NCBI GenBank assembly: GCA_040905185.1
Contig: JBBDRZ010000003.1
Coordinates: forward strand, 124,001 to 188,000
Source of the DNA: DASTEQ01 sp040905185
GTDB taxonomy: Bacteria > Chloroflexota > Limnocylindria > QHBO01
DNA: 64,000 nt
Reading direction: 5' to 3'
Numbering within the stretch: position 1 is the first letter of the stretch; every line of letters begins with the position of its first letter. The position numbers and the translations under genes are program-made. The notes under the pieces are model-generated. The model was not told the DNA's origin. It ran no database searches and saw only the letters and a list, made by a program, of their open reading frames with translations. Positions 43,931 to 52,818 of this stretch are shown piece by piece.

Positions 43931-45516
43931 CGGACCTTCTCATCATGGGCGGGACGCTGGTGGACGGCAGCGGAGCGCCGGGTCGAGCCGGGTCGCTGGC
44001 CGTGGCAGACGGTCGCCTGCGCCTGCTGGATGCGGATGAGCCGCCACCGCCCGCCGGGCGGGTGATCGACGCCGCCGGTCTGGTGGTGGCGCCGGGGTTC
44101 ATCGACCTTCATTCCCACTCCGGGCTGTGGCTGCTGCACGAGCCGCTCCATGAGCCCAAGGTCCGCCAGGGCGTGACGACCGAGGTCATCGGCGTCGACG
44201 GCCTGTCGTACGCGCCCATGTCGAAGGCATCCGACCTGGCGGCCCTGGTCGAGATGAACGCGGGGCTCGACGGCCGGCCGAACGTGACGCTGGACTGGGA
44301 CACCGTGGCCAGCTACCTCGGCCGATTCGACGGCCACGTGGCGGTCAACGTCGCGTTCCTGATCGGGAACTCCGCGCTCCGAATCTGCGCCGTGGGCTGG
44401 GACGACATCCCTGCCGATCACGTGGCCATGTCCGACATGCGAGCCATGCTGCTCGAGGGGATGGCCGAGGGCGCGTACGGGGTCTCCAGCGGACTGGATT
44501 ACCCGCCCGGGGCATACGCCACAATGGAGGAACTGGCGGATTTGACCGCGATCGCCGCCCACCACGGCGGCTTCTACCACACCCATGTCAGGTACGACCT
44601 GGGCGACCGATACCTGGACCCGTTCCGCGAGGCGCTGCAGATCGGCGAGATGGCCGATGGCCCGGTCCATCTCACCCACTTCTATCATCGGCAGACGTAT
44701 CCGGGCGGGTTTGAACCGATGCTGGCGCTGGTCGACGACGCGCGGGCCGCCGGCCGGGACGTGACGTTTGACACCTACCCGTACGAGTGGGCGTCCACGC
44801 GCCTGCTCATCCAACTCCCCCACTGGGTGCAGGCCGGCGGTCCGGGTCCCCTGAAAGAGCGGCTGGCCGACGCCGCGACGCGGCGGCGCCTGCACGACGA
44901 GATCCGACGCCACGGGCCGGCCCACGGTGCCCCCCTGGACTGGGGCGACGTGCGGCTGGGGGCCTTCGCCGCGGAGGCCAACCAGCGCTGGGAGGGTCTC
45001 ACGCTCGAGGAGGTCGGTCGCGAGCTCGGGGTCGACCCCGTCGACGCCCTGTGCGACCTGCTGCTGGCCGAGGACCTGCGCATCAACCAGGTCACGCCCG
45101 GGCCGTGGTCGGAAACGCTCCCCCATTTCGTGGCCCACCCGGCGGGCATGGTCGGCACCGACTCGACCTTCATCGGTCTGAAGCCGTCACCCCGCACCTA
45201 CGGCTCGTTCCCGCGCGTCCTGGGCCAGTTCGTCCGCGACGAGCGGCGCCTGTCGTTGGAAGAGGCGGTGCGCAAGATGACCTCCGCTCCCGCGGCGCGG
45301 CTGAGGCTCCGCGACCGGGGCCTGCTGCGCGACGGCTACGTCGCCGATCTGGTGGTCTTCGACCCGGCCCGCGTTCGTTCCAACGCCACGTACGACGAGC
45401 CGCGCAAGTTTCCCGACGGCATCGAGTACGTCGTGGTCAATGGCACCGTGGTTGTGGACGGCGGCCGCCATACCGGTGCCCTGCCGGGCCGCGCCCTGCG
45501 TAACGGGCGGGACTAG
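43927..45516 (+). CDS. Amidohydrolase of the N-acyl-D-amino-acid deacylase family
   Basis: The 529-aa protein has the amidohydrolase metal motif PGFIDLHSHSGL and the D-aminoacylase-type C terminus (PRTYGSFPRVLGQFVRDE, SLEEAVRKMTSAPAARL, GYVADLVVFDPARV). The family normally has GNCGFS, whose Cys is a zinc ligand, after GVTT; here the segment reads GVTTEVIGVDGLSYAP, without Cys. Substrate is therefore uncertain. Its GTGA overlap with xdhC and position before the XDH subunits suggest a role in nucleobase or amide breakdown rather than D-amino acids. Confidence 0.82.
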   Translation: MTDLLIMGGTLVDGSGAPGRAGSLAVADGRLRLLDADEPPPPAGRVIDAAGLVVAPGFIDLHSHSGLWLLHEPLHEPKVRQGVTTEVIGVDGLSYAPMSKASDLAALVEMNAGLDGRPNVTLDWDTVASYLGRFDGHVAVNVAFLIGNSALRICAVGWDDIPADHVAMSDMRAMLLEGMAEGAYGVSSGLDYPPGAYATMEELADLTAIAAHHGGFYHTHVRYDLGDRYLDPFREALQIGEMADGPVHLTHFYHRQTYPGGFEPMLALVDDARAAGRDVTFDTYPYEWASTRLLIQLPHWVQAGGPGPLKERLADAATRRRLHDEIRRHGPAHGAPLDWGDVRLGAFAAEANQRWEGLTLEEVGRELGVDPVDALCDLLLAEDLRINQVTPGPWSETLPHFVAHPAGMVGTDSTFIGLKPSPRTYGSFPRVLGQFVRDERRLSLEEAVRKMTSAPAARLRLRDRGLLRDGYVADLVVFDPARVRSNATYDEPRKFPDGIEYVVVNGTVVVDGGRHTGALPGRALRNGRD

Positions 45517-45521
45517 ATACC

Positions 45522-45533
45522 ATGCCGCCGTGA
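45522..45533 (+). other. Mini-ORF Met-Pro-Pro-stop overlapping the XDH large-subunit start
   Basis: ATGCCGCCGTGA encodes only Met-Pro-Pro; its TGA overlaps the GTG start of the large-subunit gene (GTGA). Pro-Pro before a stop is a slow-termination context. It may be chance, or a start-stop element that controls re-initiation at the GTG, which has no ribosome site of its own. Confidence 0.3.
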
Positions 45534-47815
45534 GCACGCCCACGCTGCCCGACACGCCGCTCCTGCTGGCACCCGGCACCATCGCCCCCGGGCGGGCCCG
45601 TCCGGCTCTCCCCCTGCGCCGCGAGGGGCCCGAGAAGCTGACCGGGCTGGCCAAGTACGCGGACGATCTGGTCTTCCCCGGGGCCTGGTATGGGTCCACG
45701 GTCCGCTCTACCGAGCCCCACGCGCGGCTTCTGGGGATCGACCTCGACCCGGCATTCGACTGGTCCAAGGTGGTAGTCGTGACGGCGGCTGACATCCCCG
45801 GCGAGAACGTCGTGGCCCTGATCCAAGATGACCAGCCCGTGCTTGTCCCGGTCGGTGGCGAGATCCAGCACCAGGCCGAGCCGGTATGCCTGCTTGCCGC
45901 GCCGGACCGCGATCTGCTGCGCGTCGCGAAGCGTCACGCCACGCTCCGCACCGAGCGCCTGCCCGCGATCTTCGACCCGCTCCTCTCGACCCGCGAGTTC
46001 GCCCACTTCGAGCTGACCAAGGGCGACATCGAGGCTGGGCTGGCCGCCGCCGACATCGTGGTCGAGGGCGAGTACCGGGTCGGCCACCAGGAGCAGCTGT
46101 ACATCGAGAACCAGGCGATGATCGCGGTCCCCCGCCCCGACGGCGGGATCGAGGTCCACGGCTCGATGCAGTGCCCGTATTACATCCACGCTGCACTGAA
46201 ACGGGCCCTGAACCTGACCGATGCCCAGGCCGTGGTCATCCAGGCCGAAACGGGCGGCGGTTTCGGCGGCAAGGAGGAATACCCCTCGATCATCGCCCTC
46301 CACGCCGCCCTGCTGGCCCAGCGGGTGGGGAAGCCGGTCCGGATGATGTACGACCGCCACGAGGACATCAGCGCCACCACCAAGCGCCACCCGGCGTGGG
46401 TGCGGCACCGGACCGGAGTGACGCGTGACGGGCAGCTGGTGGCCCAGGACATCGAGGTCGTCATGGACGGCGGCGCGTACGTGACCCTCACGCCGGTCGT
46501 GCTCAGCCGCGGCACGATCCATGCCGGCGGGCCGTACGAGTGCCCGAACGTCCGGATCCGCGGCCGCGCCATGGCCACCAACACGCCTCCCAACGGGGCG
46601 TTCCGCGGCTTCGGGGCGCCGCAGACCGAGTTCGCGGCCGAGACCCAGGTCAACCGGATCGCGGAGCGGCTGGACCTCTCGCCGCTCGCCCTGCGACGCA
46701 GGTGGGTGTACCGAGAGGGCGGCGTGACGCCCACCGGCCAGGTGCTGCGCGAGAGCGTGGCCGGTCTGGAGGTCCTGGAGGCGGCGGCCCAGGCCAGCGA
46801 GTACGAGGGGGTCGCGGCACACACCAAGAAGGCCCGCGCTCAGCGAGCAGAGGATGCGCACTCCGCCCGCGGCATCGGTATCGCCCTGGCCTGGCACGGA
46901 GCCGGCTTCACCGGCTCGGGCGAGGTGCATCTGGCCAGCGTGGCGTCGCTGGAGCTCACGGCGGACGGGAGGATCCGGATCCTGACCGCCTCGACCGAGA
47001 TGGGCCAGGGCACCAAGACGATCTTCCCGCAGCTGGTGGCTGAGGCCCTGGAGATCAGCCCCGACGAGGTCGATATCGCGCCCCAGGACACCTCCATCGT
47101 CCCCGACTCCGGCCCCACCGTGGCGTCCCGGACGGCGATGGTGGTCGGGGGCCTGCTGATCAAAGCCGCCCAGCGGATGCGGGCCCAGGTCGAGGAGGCT
47201 GGCGGTGGATCCTTTGCCGACACCTATCGGTCCTTCGCGGCTGAACACGGGAGCCTGCGAGTGGACGAGCAGTTCCAGCCCTACCCGGGGGTCACGTTCG
47301 ACGACGCGACCTACACTGGGGACGCCTACCCCTGCTTTGGTTGGGCGTGCGCGGTGGCCGAGGTCGAGGTCGACCTTGACACGGGCGAGGTGACGGTGCG
47401 GGACGTGGTCAGCGCCGACGAGATCGGCCACGTCATCCACCAGATCATGGCCGAAGGCCAGGTCGAGGGCGGGTCGCTGCAGGCGGTCGGTTACGCGACC
47501 ATCGAGGAGCTGAAGCTGCTCGACGGCCGCTACCTCAACGACCGGCTGGCGACGTATCTCATCCCCACCGCCATGGATGCGCCGCGCATCACGTCCATCC
47601 TGCTCGAGCATCCGTACAGCGGCGCGCCGCACGGGGCCAAGGGCGTGGGCGAGCTTCCCATGGACGTGGTGGCGCCCGCGGTGGTGGCCGCCATCCACGA
47701 CGCGACCGGATCCTGGATCTGCGACCTGCCCGCCACTCCCGAGCGCGTGCTGGCGGCGTTGACGGGCTCGCCCGCCCCGGGGCCACCCGGCATCAGCGCG
47801 GAGCGCCCTGCATGA
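45530..47815 (+). CDS. Xanthine dehydrogenase, molybdopterin-binding large subunit
   Basis: Binds the molybdenum cofactor and hydroxylates hypoxanthine/xanthine. The 761-aa protein has the a/b hammerhead start (REGPEKLTGLAKYADDL), GGGFGGKE (242-249), GAFRGFGAPQ with R359 equivalent to the purine-binding Arg of bovine xanthine oxidase, EMGQGTKT, and KGVGELPM with E708 equivalent to the catalytic Glu. The AFRGFG loop differs from the Cys-containing AYxCSFR loop of CO dehydrogenase, which favours xanthine dehydrogenase. The GTG start overlaps a three-codon ORF. Confidence 0.9.
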   Translation: MSTPTLPDTPLLLAPGTIAPGRARPALPLRREGPEKLTGLAKYADDLVFPGAWYGSTVRSTEPHARLLGIDLDPAFDWSKVVVVTAADIPGENVVALIQDDQPVLVPVGGEIQHQAEPVCLLAAPDRDLLRVAKRHATLRTERLPAIFDPLLSTREFAHFELTKGDIEAGLAAADIVVEGEYRVGHQEQLYIENQAMIAVPRPDGGIEVHGSMQCPYYIHAALKRALNLTDAQAVVIQAETGGGFGGKEEYPSIIALHAALLAQRVGKPVRMMYDRHEDISATTKRHPAWVRHRTGVTRDGQLVAQDIEVVMDGGAYVTLTPVVLSRGTIHAGGPYECPNVRIRGRAMATNTPPNGAFRGFGAPQTEFAAETQVNRIAERLDLSPLALRRRWVYREGGVTPTGQVLRESVAGLEVLEAAAQASEYEGVAAHTKKARAQRAEDAHSARGIGIALAWHGAGFTGSGEVHLASVASLELTADGRIRILTASTEMGQGTKTIFPQLVAEALEISPDEVDIAPQDTSIVPDSGPTVASRTAMVVGGLLIKAAQRMRAQVEEAGGGSFADTYRSFAAEHGSLRVDEQFQPYPGVTFDDATYTGDAYPCFGWACAVAEVEVDLDTGEVTVRDVVSADEIGHVIHQIMAEGQVEGGSLQAVGYATIEELKLLDGRYLNDRLATYLIPTAMDAPRITSILLEHPYSGAPHGAKGVGELPMDVVAPAVVAAIHDATGSWICDLPATPERVLAALTGSPAPGPPGISAERPA

Positions 47816-48294
47816 CGTACCGGCTGACCGTGAACGGGATCGCCACCCAGGTCGAGTCGCCGGGCATGCGGCGCCTGCTGGACGTGCTGCGCGAGGATCT
47901 GGGGCTGACCGGGACCAAAGAAGGCTGCGGCGAGGGCGAGTGCGGAGCCTGCTCGGTGCTCGTCGACGGCGCGGTCGTGGATTCCTGCCTGGTGCCGGTA
48001 TGCCAGGTCGAGGGTGCGCGTATCGACACGGTGGAAGGCCTGGCCGCGGTCGGTGACCTGAACCTCCTGCAGGCCGCGTTCCTGGAGACCGGAGGCGCCC
48101 AGTGTGGGATCTGCACCCCGGGGATGCTGATGGCCGGAGAGGCGTTCCTGGCCAGCGGGATGGAGGCAACCGAGGAGGCAGTGCGTGAGGCGATCGCCGG
48201 TAACCTGTGCCGCTGCACTGGCTACACCAAGATCATCGACGCCATCGTCCTGGCCGATGCCCGTCGGACGGGGACGGCGGAGGCCCAGGCCTGA
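47812..48294 (+). CDS. Xanthine dehydrogenase, [2Fe-2S] small subunit
   Basis: The electron-transfer subunit with two 2Fe-2S clusters. Ligands are complete: C39, C44, C47 and C59 (KEGCGEGECGACSV...DSC) for the plant-type cluster and C98, C101, C133 and C135 (QCGICTPGM, NLCRCTGY) for the second. The 160-aa length is standard. It overlaps the large subunit by four bases (ATGA). Confidence 0.95.
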   Translation: MTYRLTVNGIATQVESPGMRRLLDVLREDLGLTGTKEGCGEGECGACSVLVDGAVVDSCLVPVCQVEGARIDTVEGLAAVGDLNLLQAAFLETGGAQCGICTPGMLMAGEAFLASGMEATEEAVREAIAGNLCRCTGYTKIIDAIVLADARRTGTAEAQA

Positions 48295-48297
48295 CCG

Positions 48298-49158
48298 ATG
48301 CCGGTGGAGCCTCCGGTCGAGAGCCCCCGCTCGCTGGCTGACGCCTATCGCCTGCTGACCGATGGCGGAGCCGCCTGGCAGCCGGTGGCGGGAGGAACCG
48401 ATCTGCTGGTCCAGATCGCGGGCGAACTCGCTCCCCCGCCAGATCGCGTGCTTGATATCTGGGGCCTCGACGAGCTGCGCGGGATCAACCTGGACGGCGA
48501 CGAGCTGGTGATCGGTGCCCTGACGACCTACACCGAGCTGCGTCAATCGGCCCTGGTGGGTGAGCTGCTGCCGGCCCTGGCGGAGGCGTCGGCCACCATC
48601 GGGGCGGCCCAGATCCAGAACCGTGGCACCGTCGGCGGGAACCTGGTCAATGCCTCGCCTGCCGGCGACACGCTGCCCATCTGGCTGGCGACCGACTCGC
48701 TGGTCGAGCTCGGGAGTGCCGCCGGCGAACGTTCCGTGCCGGCGCTGGGCTTCTTCACCGGGTATCGAGAGACCGCCCGTCGCGACGACGAGTTGGTTCT
48801 GCGGGTTCGGGTGCCGCTGCTCCCCCGCCGCCACGTCCGGTTCCGGAAGGTGGGGACGCGGCGCGCGCAGGCGATCAGCAAGGTCGTGATGGCCGTGTCG
48901 TGGCTCACCGGCGAGGACGGAGCCTGGATCGACACCCGCGTCGCGCTGGGTTCCGTGGCGGCCACCCCGGTGCGGGCGCGGGCCACCGAAGCCGCCCTCA
49001 ACGGCCAACACCCGGTGGGAGCCACCGCCGACGCCGCGGCAGCCGCCCTGGAGGCCGAGATCCATCCCATCGACGACGTCCGTTCCACGGCCGACTACCG
49101 GCGCCTGGTGGCTGGCCGCGTCCTGCGGCGCCTGATCCGCGAGGAGGGCGGCTGGTGA
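48298..49158 (+). CDS. Xanthine dehydrogenase, FAD-binding medium subunit
   Basis: Passes electrons from the iron-sulfur clusters via FAD to NAD or another acceptor. The 286-aa protein has the PCMH-type FAD motif QPVAGGTDLLVQI and IQNRGTVGGNLVNASPAGDTLP, followed by the C-terminal CO_deh_flav domain (RFRKVGTRRAQAISKV). It starts 3 bases after the small subunit. Subunit order large-small-medium is a less common variant of the family. Confidence 0.93.
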   Translation: MPVEPPVESPRSLADAYRLLTDGGAAWQPVAGGTDLLVQIAGELAPPPDRVLDIWGLDELRGINLDGDELVIGALTTYTELRQSALVGELLPALAEASATIGAAQIQNRGTVGGNLVNASPAGDTLPIWLATDSLVELGSAAGERSVPALGFFTGYRETARRDDELVLRVRVPLLPRRHVRFRKVGTRRAQAISKVVMAVSWLTGEDGAWIDTRVALGSVAATPVRARATEAALNGQHPVGATADAAAAALEAEIHPIDDVRSTADYRRLVAGRVLRRLIREEGGW

Positions 49159-51905
49159 CCGACATTCCGCGCGGCGCCACCGTCACCCTGCTGTTCGTCG
49201 ACATCGCGGGCTCCACCCGGCTGCTGGCCGAGCTCGGCGACGACTACGGGGCCGTGCTGCGCGACTATCGCCGGCTGATGAGCGCCGCCGCCGAAGTGGA
49301 GCGGGGTGCCCTGGTGGACACGGCCGGTGACGGGCTCTTCTTCTCGTTCCCCTCGGCGCGGGGTGCGGTGTCGGCCGCTCTCGCCGCCCAGCGATCGTTC
49401 CGCGACCACGCGTGGCCCGCCGGTGCCAACCTCGAGGCGCGGATCGGGATCCACACTGGGGAGCCGGTGAGCTCCGACGCCATGCTAGTCGGCCTCGACG
49501 TTCATCGGGCGTCGCGCATCTGCGCGGCCGGCCACGGCGGCCAGATCCTACTTTCGCTCACCACTCACGACCTGCTTCGCGGCGAGACATCGGGCGGCGC
49601 GCTCCTGCGCGACCTTGGGGAGCATCGGCTCAAGGACCTGCCCCATCCGGAGCGGGTCTTCCAGGCCAGCGCCACGGATCTTCCGTCCGAGTTTCCGCCG
49701 TTGCGCTCGCTCGACAACTGGCCGAACAACCTGCCACGTCAGCTGTCCAGCTTCGTCGGCCGCGCCGAATCCCTGGCCGAGGCCAGCCAACGGCTGACGA
49801 CGACCCCTCTGCTCACGCTCACCGGCCCGGGTGGCGTCGGGAAGACCCGTCTGGCGCTGGAAGTGGCCGTGCGGGCGATGGACCTCTTCCCAGATGGCGC
49901 TTGGGTGATCGAGCTGGCCGCGCTGGGTGACAGATCGCTGGTTACGGAGACGGTGGCGGCGACGCTGCGCGTCAAGGAACAGCCGGGTGTTTCCATCCTG
50001 ACCACCCTGACGCAGTACCTCGAGTCTCGCCGCCAGCTCCTCGTGTTCGACGACTGCGAGCACGTGCTGGAGCCCACCGCGGAGGTCATCGACGCGCTCC
50101 TCCGCACGTGCGGGAACCTCCGGGTGCTGGCCACGAGCCGCGAGGCGCTGGGCATCCCCGGCGAGAGCCAGTACCCAGTTCCCTCCATGGATCTGCCCCA
50201 GCAGAGCGACGCATCGGTCGCCGAGCTCGCCGAGTCGGAGGCGGTTCGCTTGTTCGTGGATCGTGCCGGGGCGGTCCAACCCGCGTTCGTTCTCAACCAA
50301 CGGAATGCGGCGGCCGTGGTTCAGATCTGCCGGCGACTGGACGGCATTCCGCTCGCCATCGAACTGGCCGCGGCGCGCGTCAAGGCACTCCCGCCAGAGC
50401 AGATCGCCGCCCGACTGGATGACCGATTCCGGCTGCTCACCGGCGGCAGCCGGATGGCGCTGCCCCGGCATCGGACGCTCAAGGCGGCCATGGATTGGAG
50501 CTTTGACCTGCTGACCGATGCAGAACGGGCCCTGCTCATGCGTCTGTCGGTGTTCGCCGGCAGTTTCGGGTTGGACGCAGCCGAGGCCGTGTGCGCCAGC
50601 GACGTGGTGGAGCGCGCCGACGTGTTGGACCTTCTCAGCCGGCTGATCGACCGCTCGCTGGTGGCAGCCGAGGAAGGCGCGGCCGAGGCCCGGTATCGGC
50701 TTCTTGAGACCGTTCGCCAGTATGCCCAGGAGCGGCTCATCGAGGATGACCCCACAGGGGCGGTCCGTGGTCGACACCAGGCCTTCATGCTCGAGCTCGT
50801 GGAGCGCATCGCACCGACCCTGTTCGCCGGACCGGCGTCCGGACCGTCCGTTGAGCAGCTGGGGATCGAGCACGAGAACCTGCGCGCGGCGCTCCAGTGG
50901 AGCGACGATGACCCAGATGGAGCCGGCGCCGAACTGCGCCTGGCGGGCAACCTGTGGCGCTACTGGGAGGTGGGCGGCCATCTCGTCGAGGGACGCACCT
51001 GGCTGGCCCGTGCGCTGGCCCGGACCGACGGCGAGGTCTCCGAGCTGCGAGCCAATGCCCTGACCGGACTGGGCGGACTCGCCGCCCAGCAGGGCGACCT
51101 GGCGGCGGCCGACGCCGCGCACGAGGAGGCCCTGGCCACGCATCGGCTGCTCGGCAACCCCAGCAGCATCGCGTACGCCGCCAGCAATCTGGCCAACATC
51201 GCCACCGAACGGGGCGACTTCGCCCGGGCCCGGGATCTGTACGAAGAGTCCATCGGCATCGTCCGCGGCCTGCGCGACGACCGGGCCACGGCCATCGCGG
51301 TGATGAGCCTGGCCGACGTGCTCGGCGGCCAGGGTGACCCCGACGAGGCGCGTCGCCTCTTCGACGAAGCGGTCGCCATCTTCCGGGATGTCGGCGACCG
51401 CATCGGCCTGGCCCTGGCCCTGGGCCGATACGCCACCTTCAGCCTCCAGGTCGGTGACACAGCCGAGGCGCGAGCGAGGCACGAGGAGGCGCTGGAGATC
51501 TACCGGCGCTTCGGTGATGGGCGGGGCGAGGCCCGGACCTTGATGTTCCTCGGCGACATCGTCGCCGTCGAGGGCGACCTGGCGACCGCCGAGCGTTTGT
51601 ACCGCAAGAGCATCGACCAGCGACGCGCCCTCGGCGATCGGGCCGGGCTGGCGACCGCCTGCGACCGGTTGGCTCGGGTCACCGCCGTTTCGCAGCCCGA
51701 GTGGGCGGCGCGGCTCATGGGATTCGCCGACGCGCAGCGTGAGCTCATCGGTGCGTCGTTGCCGCCAGCGGATGCCTCGGAGCGAGATCAGGTTCTGGCT
51801 GCGCTGGAAGCGGAGTTGGGGCGCGGACCCCTTGCTGGCCTGCGAACGGCCGGCCGCCGTCTTCCGCTGGAGGTCCTCCTGACCGACACGGGTCGGATCG
51901 ACTAG
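49155..51905 (+). CDS. Class III cyclase-like / STAND ATPase / TPR signalling protein
   Basis: A 916-aa cytoplasmic multi-domain protein. The cyclase homology domain (about 8-170) has the metal Asp residues D16 (FVDIAGSTRL) and D59 (AGDGLFF). The adenine-specifying Lys position is D55 and the usual Asn of NxxxR is H117 (HRASR), so cyclase activity is doubtful. A STAND NTPase follows with GPGGVGKT (224-231), LLVFDDCEHVLE and GIPLAIELAAAR, then a helical region and about six TPR-like repeats. No DNA-binding domain is seen. The GTG overlaps the stop of the XDH FAD subunit, so it is coupled to the XDH operon. Confidence 0.88.
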   Translation: MTDIPRGATVTLLFVDIAGSTRLLAELGDDYGAVLRDYRRLMSAAAEVERGALVDTAGDGLFFSFPSARGAVSAALAAQRSFRDHAWPAGANLEARIGIHTGEPVSSDAMLVGLDVHRASRICAAGHGGQILLSLTTHDLLRGETSGGALLRDLGEHRLKDLPHPERVFQASATDLPSEFPPLRSLDNWPNNLPRQLSSFVGRAESLAEASQRLTTTPLLTLTGPGGVGKTRLALEVAVRAMDLFPDGAWVIELAALGDRSLVTETVAATLRVKEQPGVSILTTLTQYLESRRQLLVFDDCEHVLEPTAEVIDALLRTCGNLRVLATSREALGIPGESQYPVPSMDLPQQSDASVAELAESEAVRLFVDRAGAVQPAFVLNQRNAAAVVQICRRLDGIPLAIELAAARVKALPPEQIAARLDDRFRLLTGGSRMALPRHRTLKAAMDWSFDLLTDAERALLMRLSVFAGSFGLDAAEAVCASDVVERADVLDLLSRLIDRSLVAAEEGAAEARYRLLETVRQYAQERLIEDDPTGAVRGRHQAFMLELVERIAPTLFAGPASGPSVEQLGIEHENLRAALQWSDDDPDGAGAELRLAGNLWRYWEVGGHLVEGRTWLARALARTDGEVSELRANALTGLGGLAAQQGDLAAADAAHEEALATHRLLGNPSSIAYAASNLANIATERGDFARARDLYEESIGIVRGLRDDRATAIAVMSLADVLGGQGDPDEARRLFDEAVAIFRDVGDRIGLALALGRYATFSLQVGDTAEARARHEEALEIYRRFGDGRGEARTLMFLGDIVAVEGDLATAERLYRKSIDQRRALGDRAGLATACDRLARVTAVSQPEWAARLMGFADAQRELIGASLPPADASERDQVLAALEAELGRGPLAGLRTAGRRLPLEVLLTDTGRID

Positions 51906-52153
51906 GCTCCTTCCCGGACCTCCTGGATGCGGTCGGCCAGCAGGCCATGCGCCTCGCGGTGAACGTCCTCGGCCGCCTGAGCGCTGGGCGCCTCAACCAG
52001 GCAGAACACCTTGCCGGTCGCTTCGTCGTACCAATAGCGCAGGTAGGACACGCCGTACTTGGGGCCGACTTCAAGGTCACGCGCATGGGCTTGAGCGACG
52101 GCTTCCCCGGTCAGACCGGGAACGTGGTCGTGAGTGTCAAGATAGAGCGGCAT
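51902..52153 (-). CDS. DUF4242 (SCO4226-like) protein
   Basis: The 83-aa product matches the DUF4242 family, small ferredoxin-like proteins, one of which binds nickel in Streptomyces. Hallmarks are PLYLDTHDHVPGLTGEAV, YGVSYLRYWYDEATGKVFCL and HREAHGL. The ATG chosen is the family start; a longer upstream frame has no homology. It converges with the cyclase-STAND gene, and the two stop codons share one CTAG. Confidence 0.85.
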   Translation of the reverse strand: MPLYLDTHDHVPGLTGEAVAQAHARDLEVGPKYGVSYLRYWYDEATGKVFCLVEAPSAQAAEDVHREAHGLLADRIQEVREGA

Positions 52154-52212
52154 GCTGGCGTTGCTCTCCCGGTCGACAGATCGCGTCCGTATGGTACGGC
52201 GCACTCCGGCGC

Positions 52213-52818
52213 GTGAATAGGCCGGCATCACAGGATGTGGCCGTCTTCGCCAGCCCGGCTGCGTTCCGGGAATGGCTGGAGGCCAACCACGCCACGGCCG
52301 ATCATGTGTGGGTGGGCTACTACCGCAAGGGTGCAGGCAAGACCGCAATCACCTACCCGGAGTCCGTCGCAGAGGCCCTGTGTTTTGGGTGGATCGACGG
52401 GATCGGCTATCGAATCGACGACGAGGTCCACTCCAACCGGTTCACGCCGCGTCGCAAAGGCAGCAGTTGGAGCGCGAAGAACATCGCCGCGGTCGCCGAA
52501 TTGACGAGGGCGGGCCGCATGCACCCCGCCGGCCTCAAGTCCTTTAGAGAGCGGGACCAAAGCAAGGACATGCCGTACATGCGGGATAACCCGCTCCGGC
52601 AGCAGCTCCCTCCCCGGCTCGAAGCCCGGATCAAGGCCGAGCCCGCGGCCTGGGCATACTGGCAGGCGCAGGCGCCCGGTTATCGTCGACAGGCAGCTTT
52701 CTGGGTCGCCTCAGCCAAGCAGGAAGCAACTCGCGAACGCCGCCTGACGGCCCTGATCGAGGACTCCGCCGCCCAGCGCCCCATCAAGCCGCTGTCGTAC
52801 GGGAGGAACAGGAGGTGA
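52213..52818 (+). CDS. YdeI/OmpD-associated (OmdA) family protein
   Basis: The 201-aa product belongs to the YdeI/OmdA family of unknown biochemical role. Visible blocks are HVWVGYYRKGAGKTAITYPESV, CFGWIDGIGYRID, NRFTPRRKGSSWSAKN and the C-terminal ALIEDSAAQRPIKPLSY. It starts with GTG in a short divergent spacer that also has the inverted repeat CCGTA-TGG-TACGG (52187-52199). Its stop overlaps the malate synthase GTG, so the two are coupled. Confidence 0.85.
   Translation: MNRPASQDVAVFASPAAFREWLEANHATADHVWVGYYRKGAGKTAITYPESVAEALCFGWIDGIGYRIDDEVHSNRFTPRRKGSSWSAKNIAAVAELTRAGRMHPAGLKSFRERDQSKDMPYMRDNPLRQQLPPRLEARIKAEPAAWAYWQAQAPGYRRQAAFWVASAKQEATRERRLTALIEDSAAQRPIKPLSYGRNRR

Noticed and set aside
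45437..48169. 910-aa minus-strand frame opposite the XDH genes
   Set aside because: Antisense shadow; the plus strand has intact XDH subunits with all cofactor motifs.
45530..49158. Aerobic CO dehydrogenase (coxMSL) instead of xanthine dehydrogenase
   Set aside because: The large subunit has the AFRGFG purine-type loop rather than AYxCSFR, and the locus holds XdhC and urate-degrading genes.
49155..51905. LuxR/SARP-type transcription factor call for the cyclase-STAND protein
   Set aside because: No helix-turn-helix or winged-helix motif at either end; the architecture is cyclase-STAND-TPR only.
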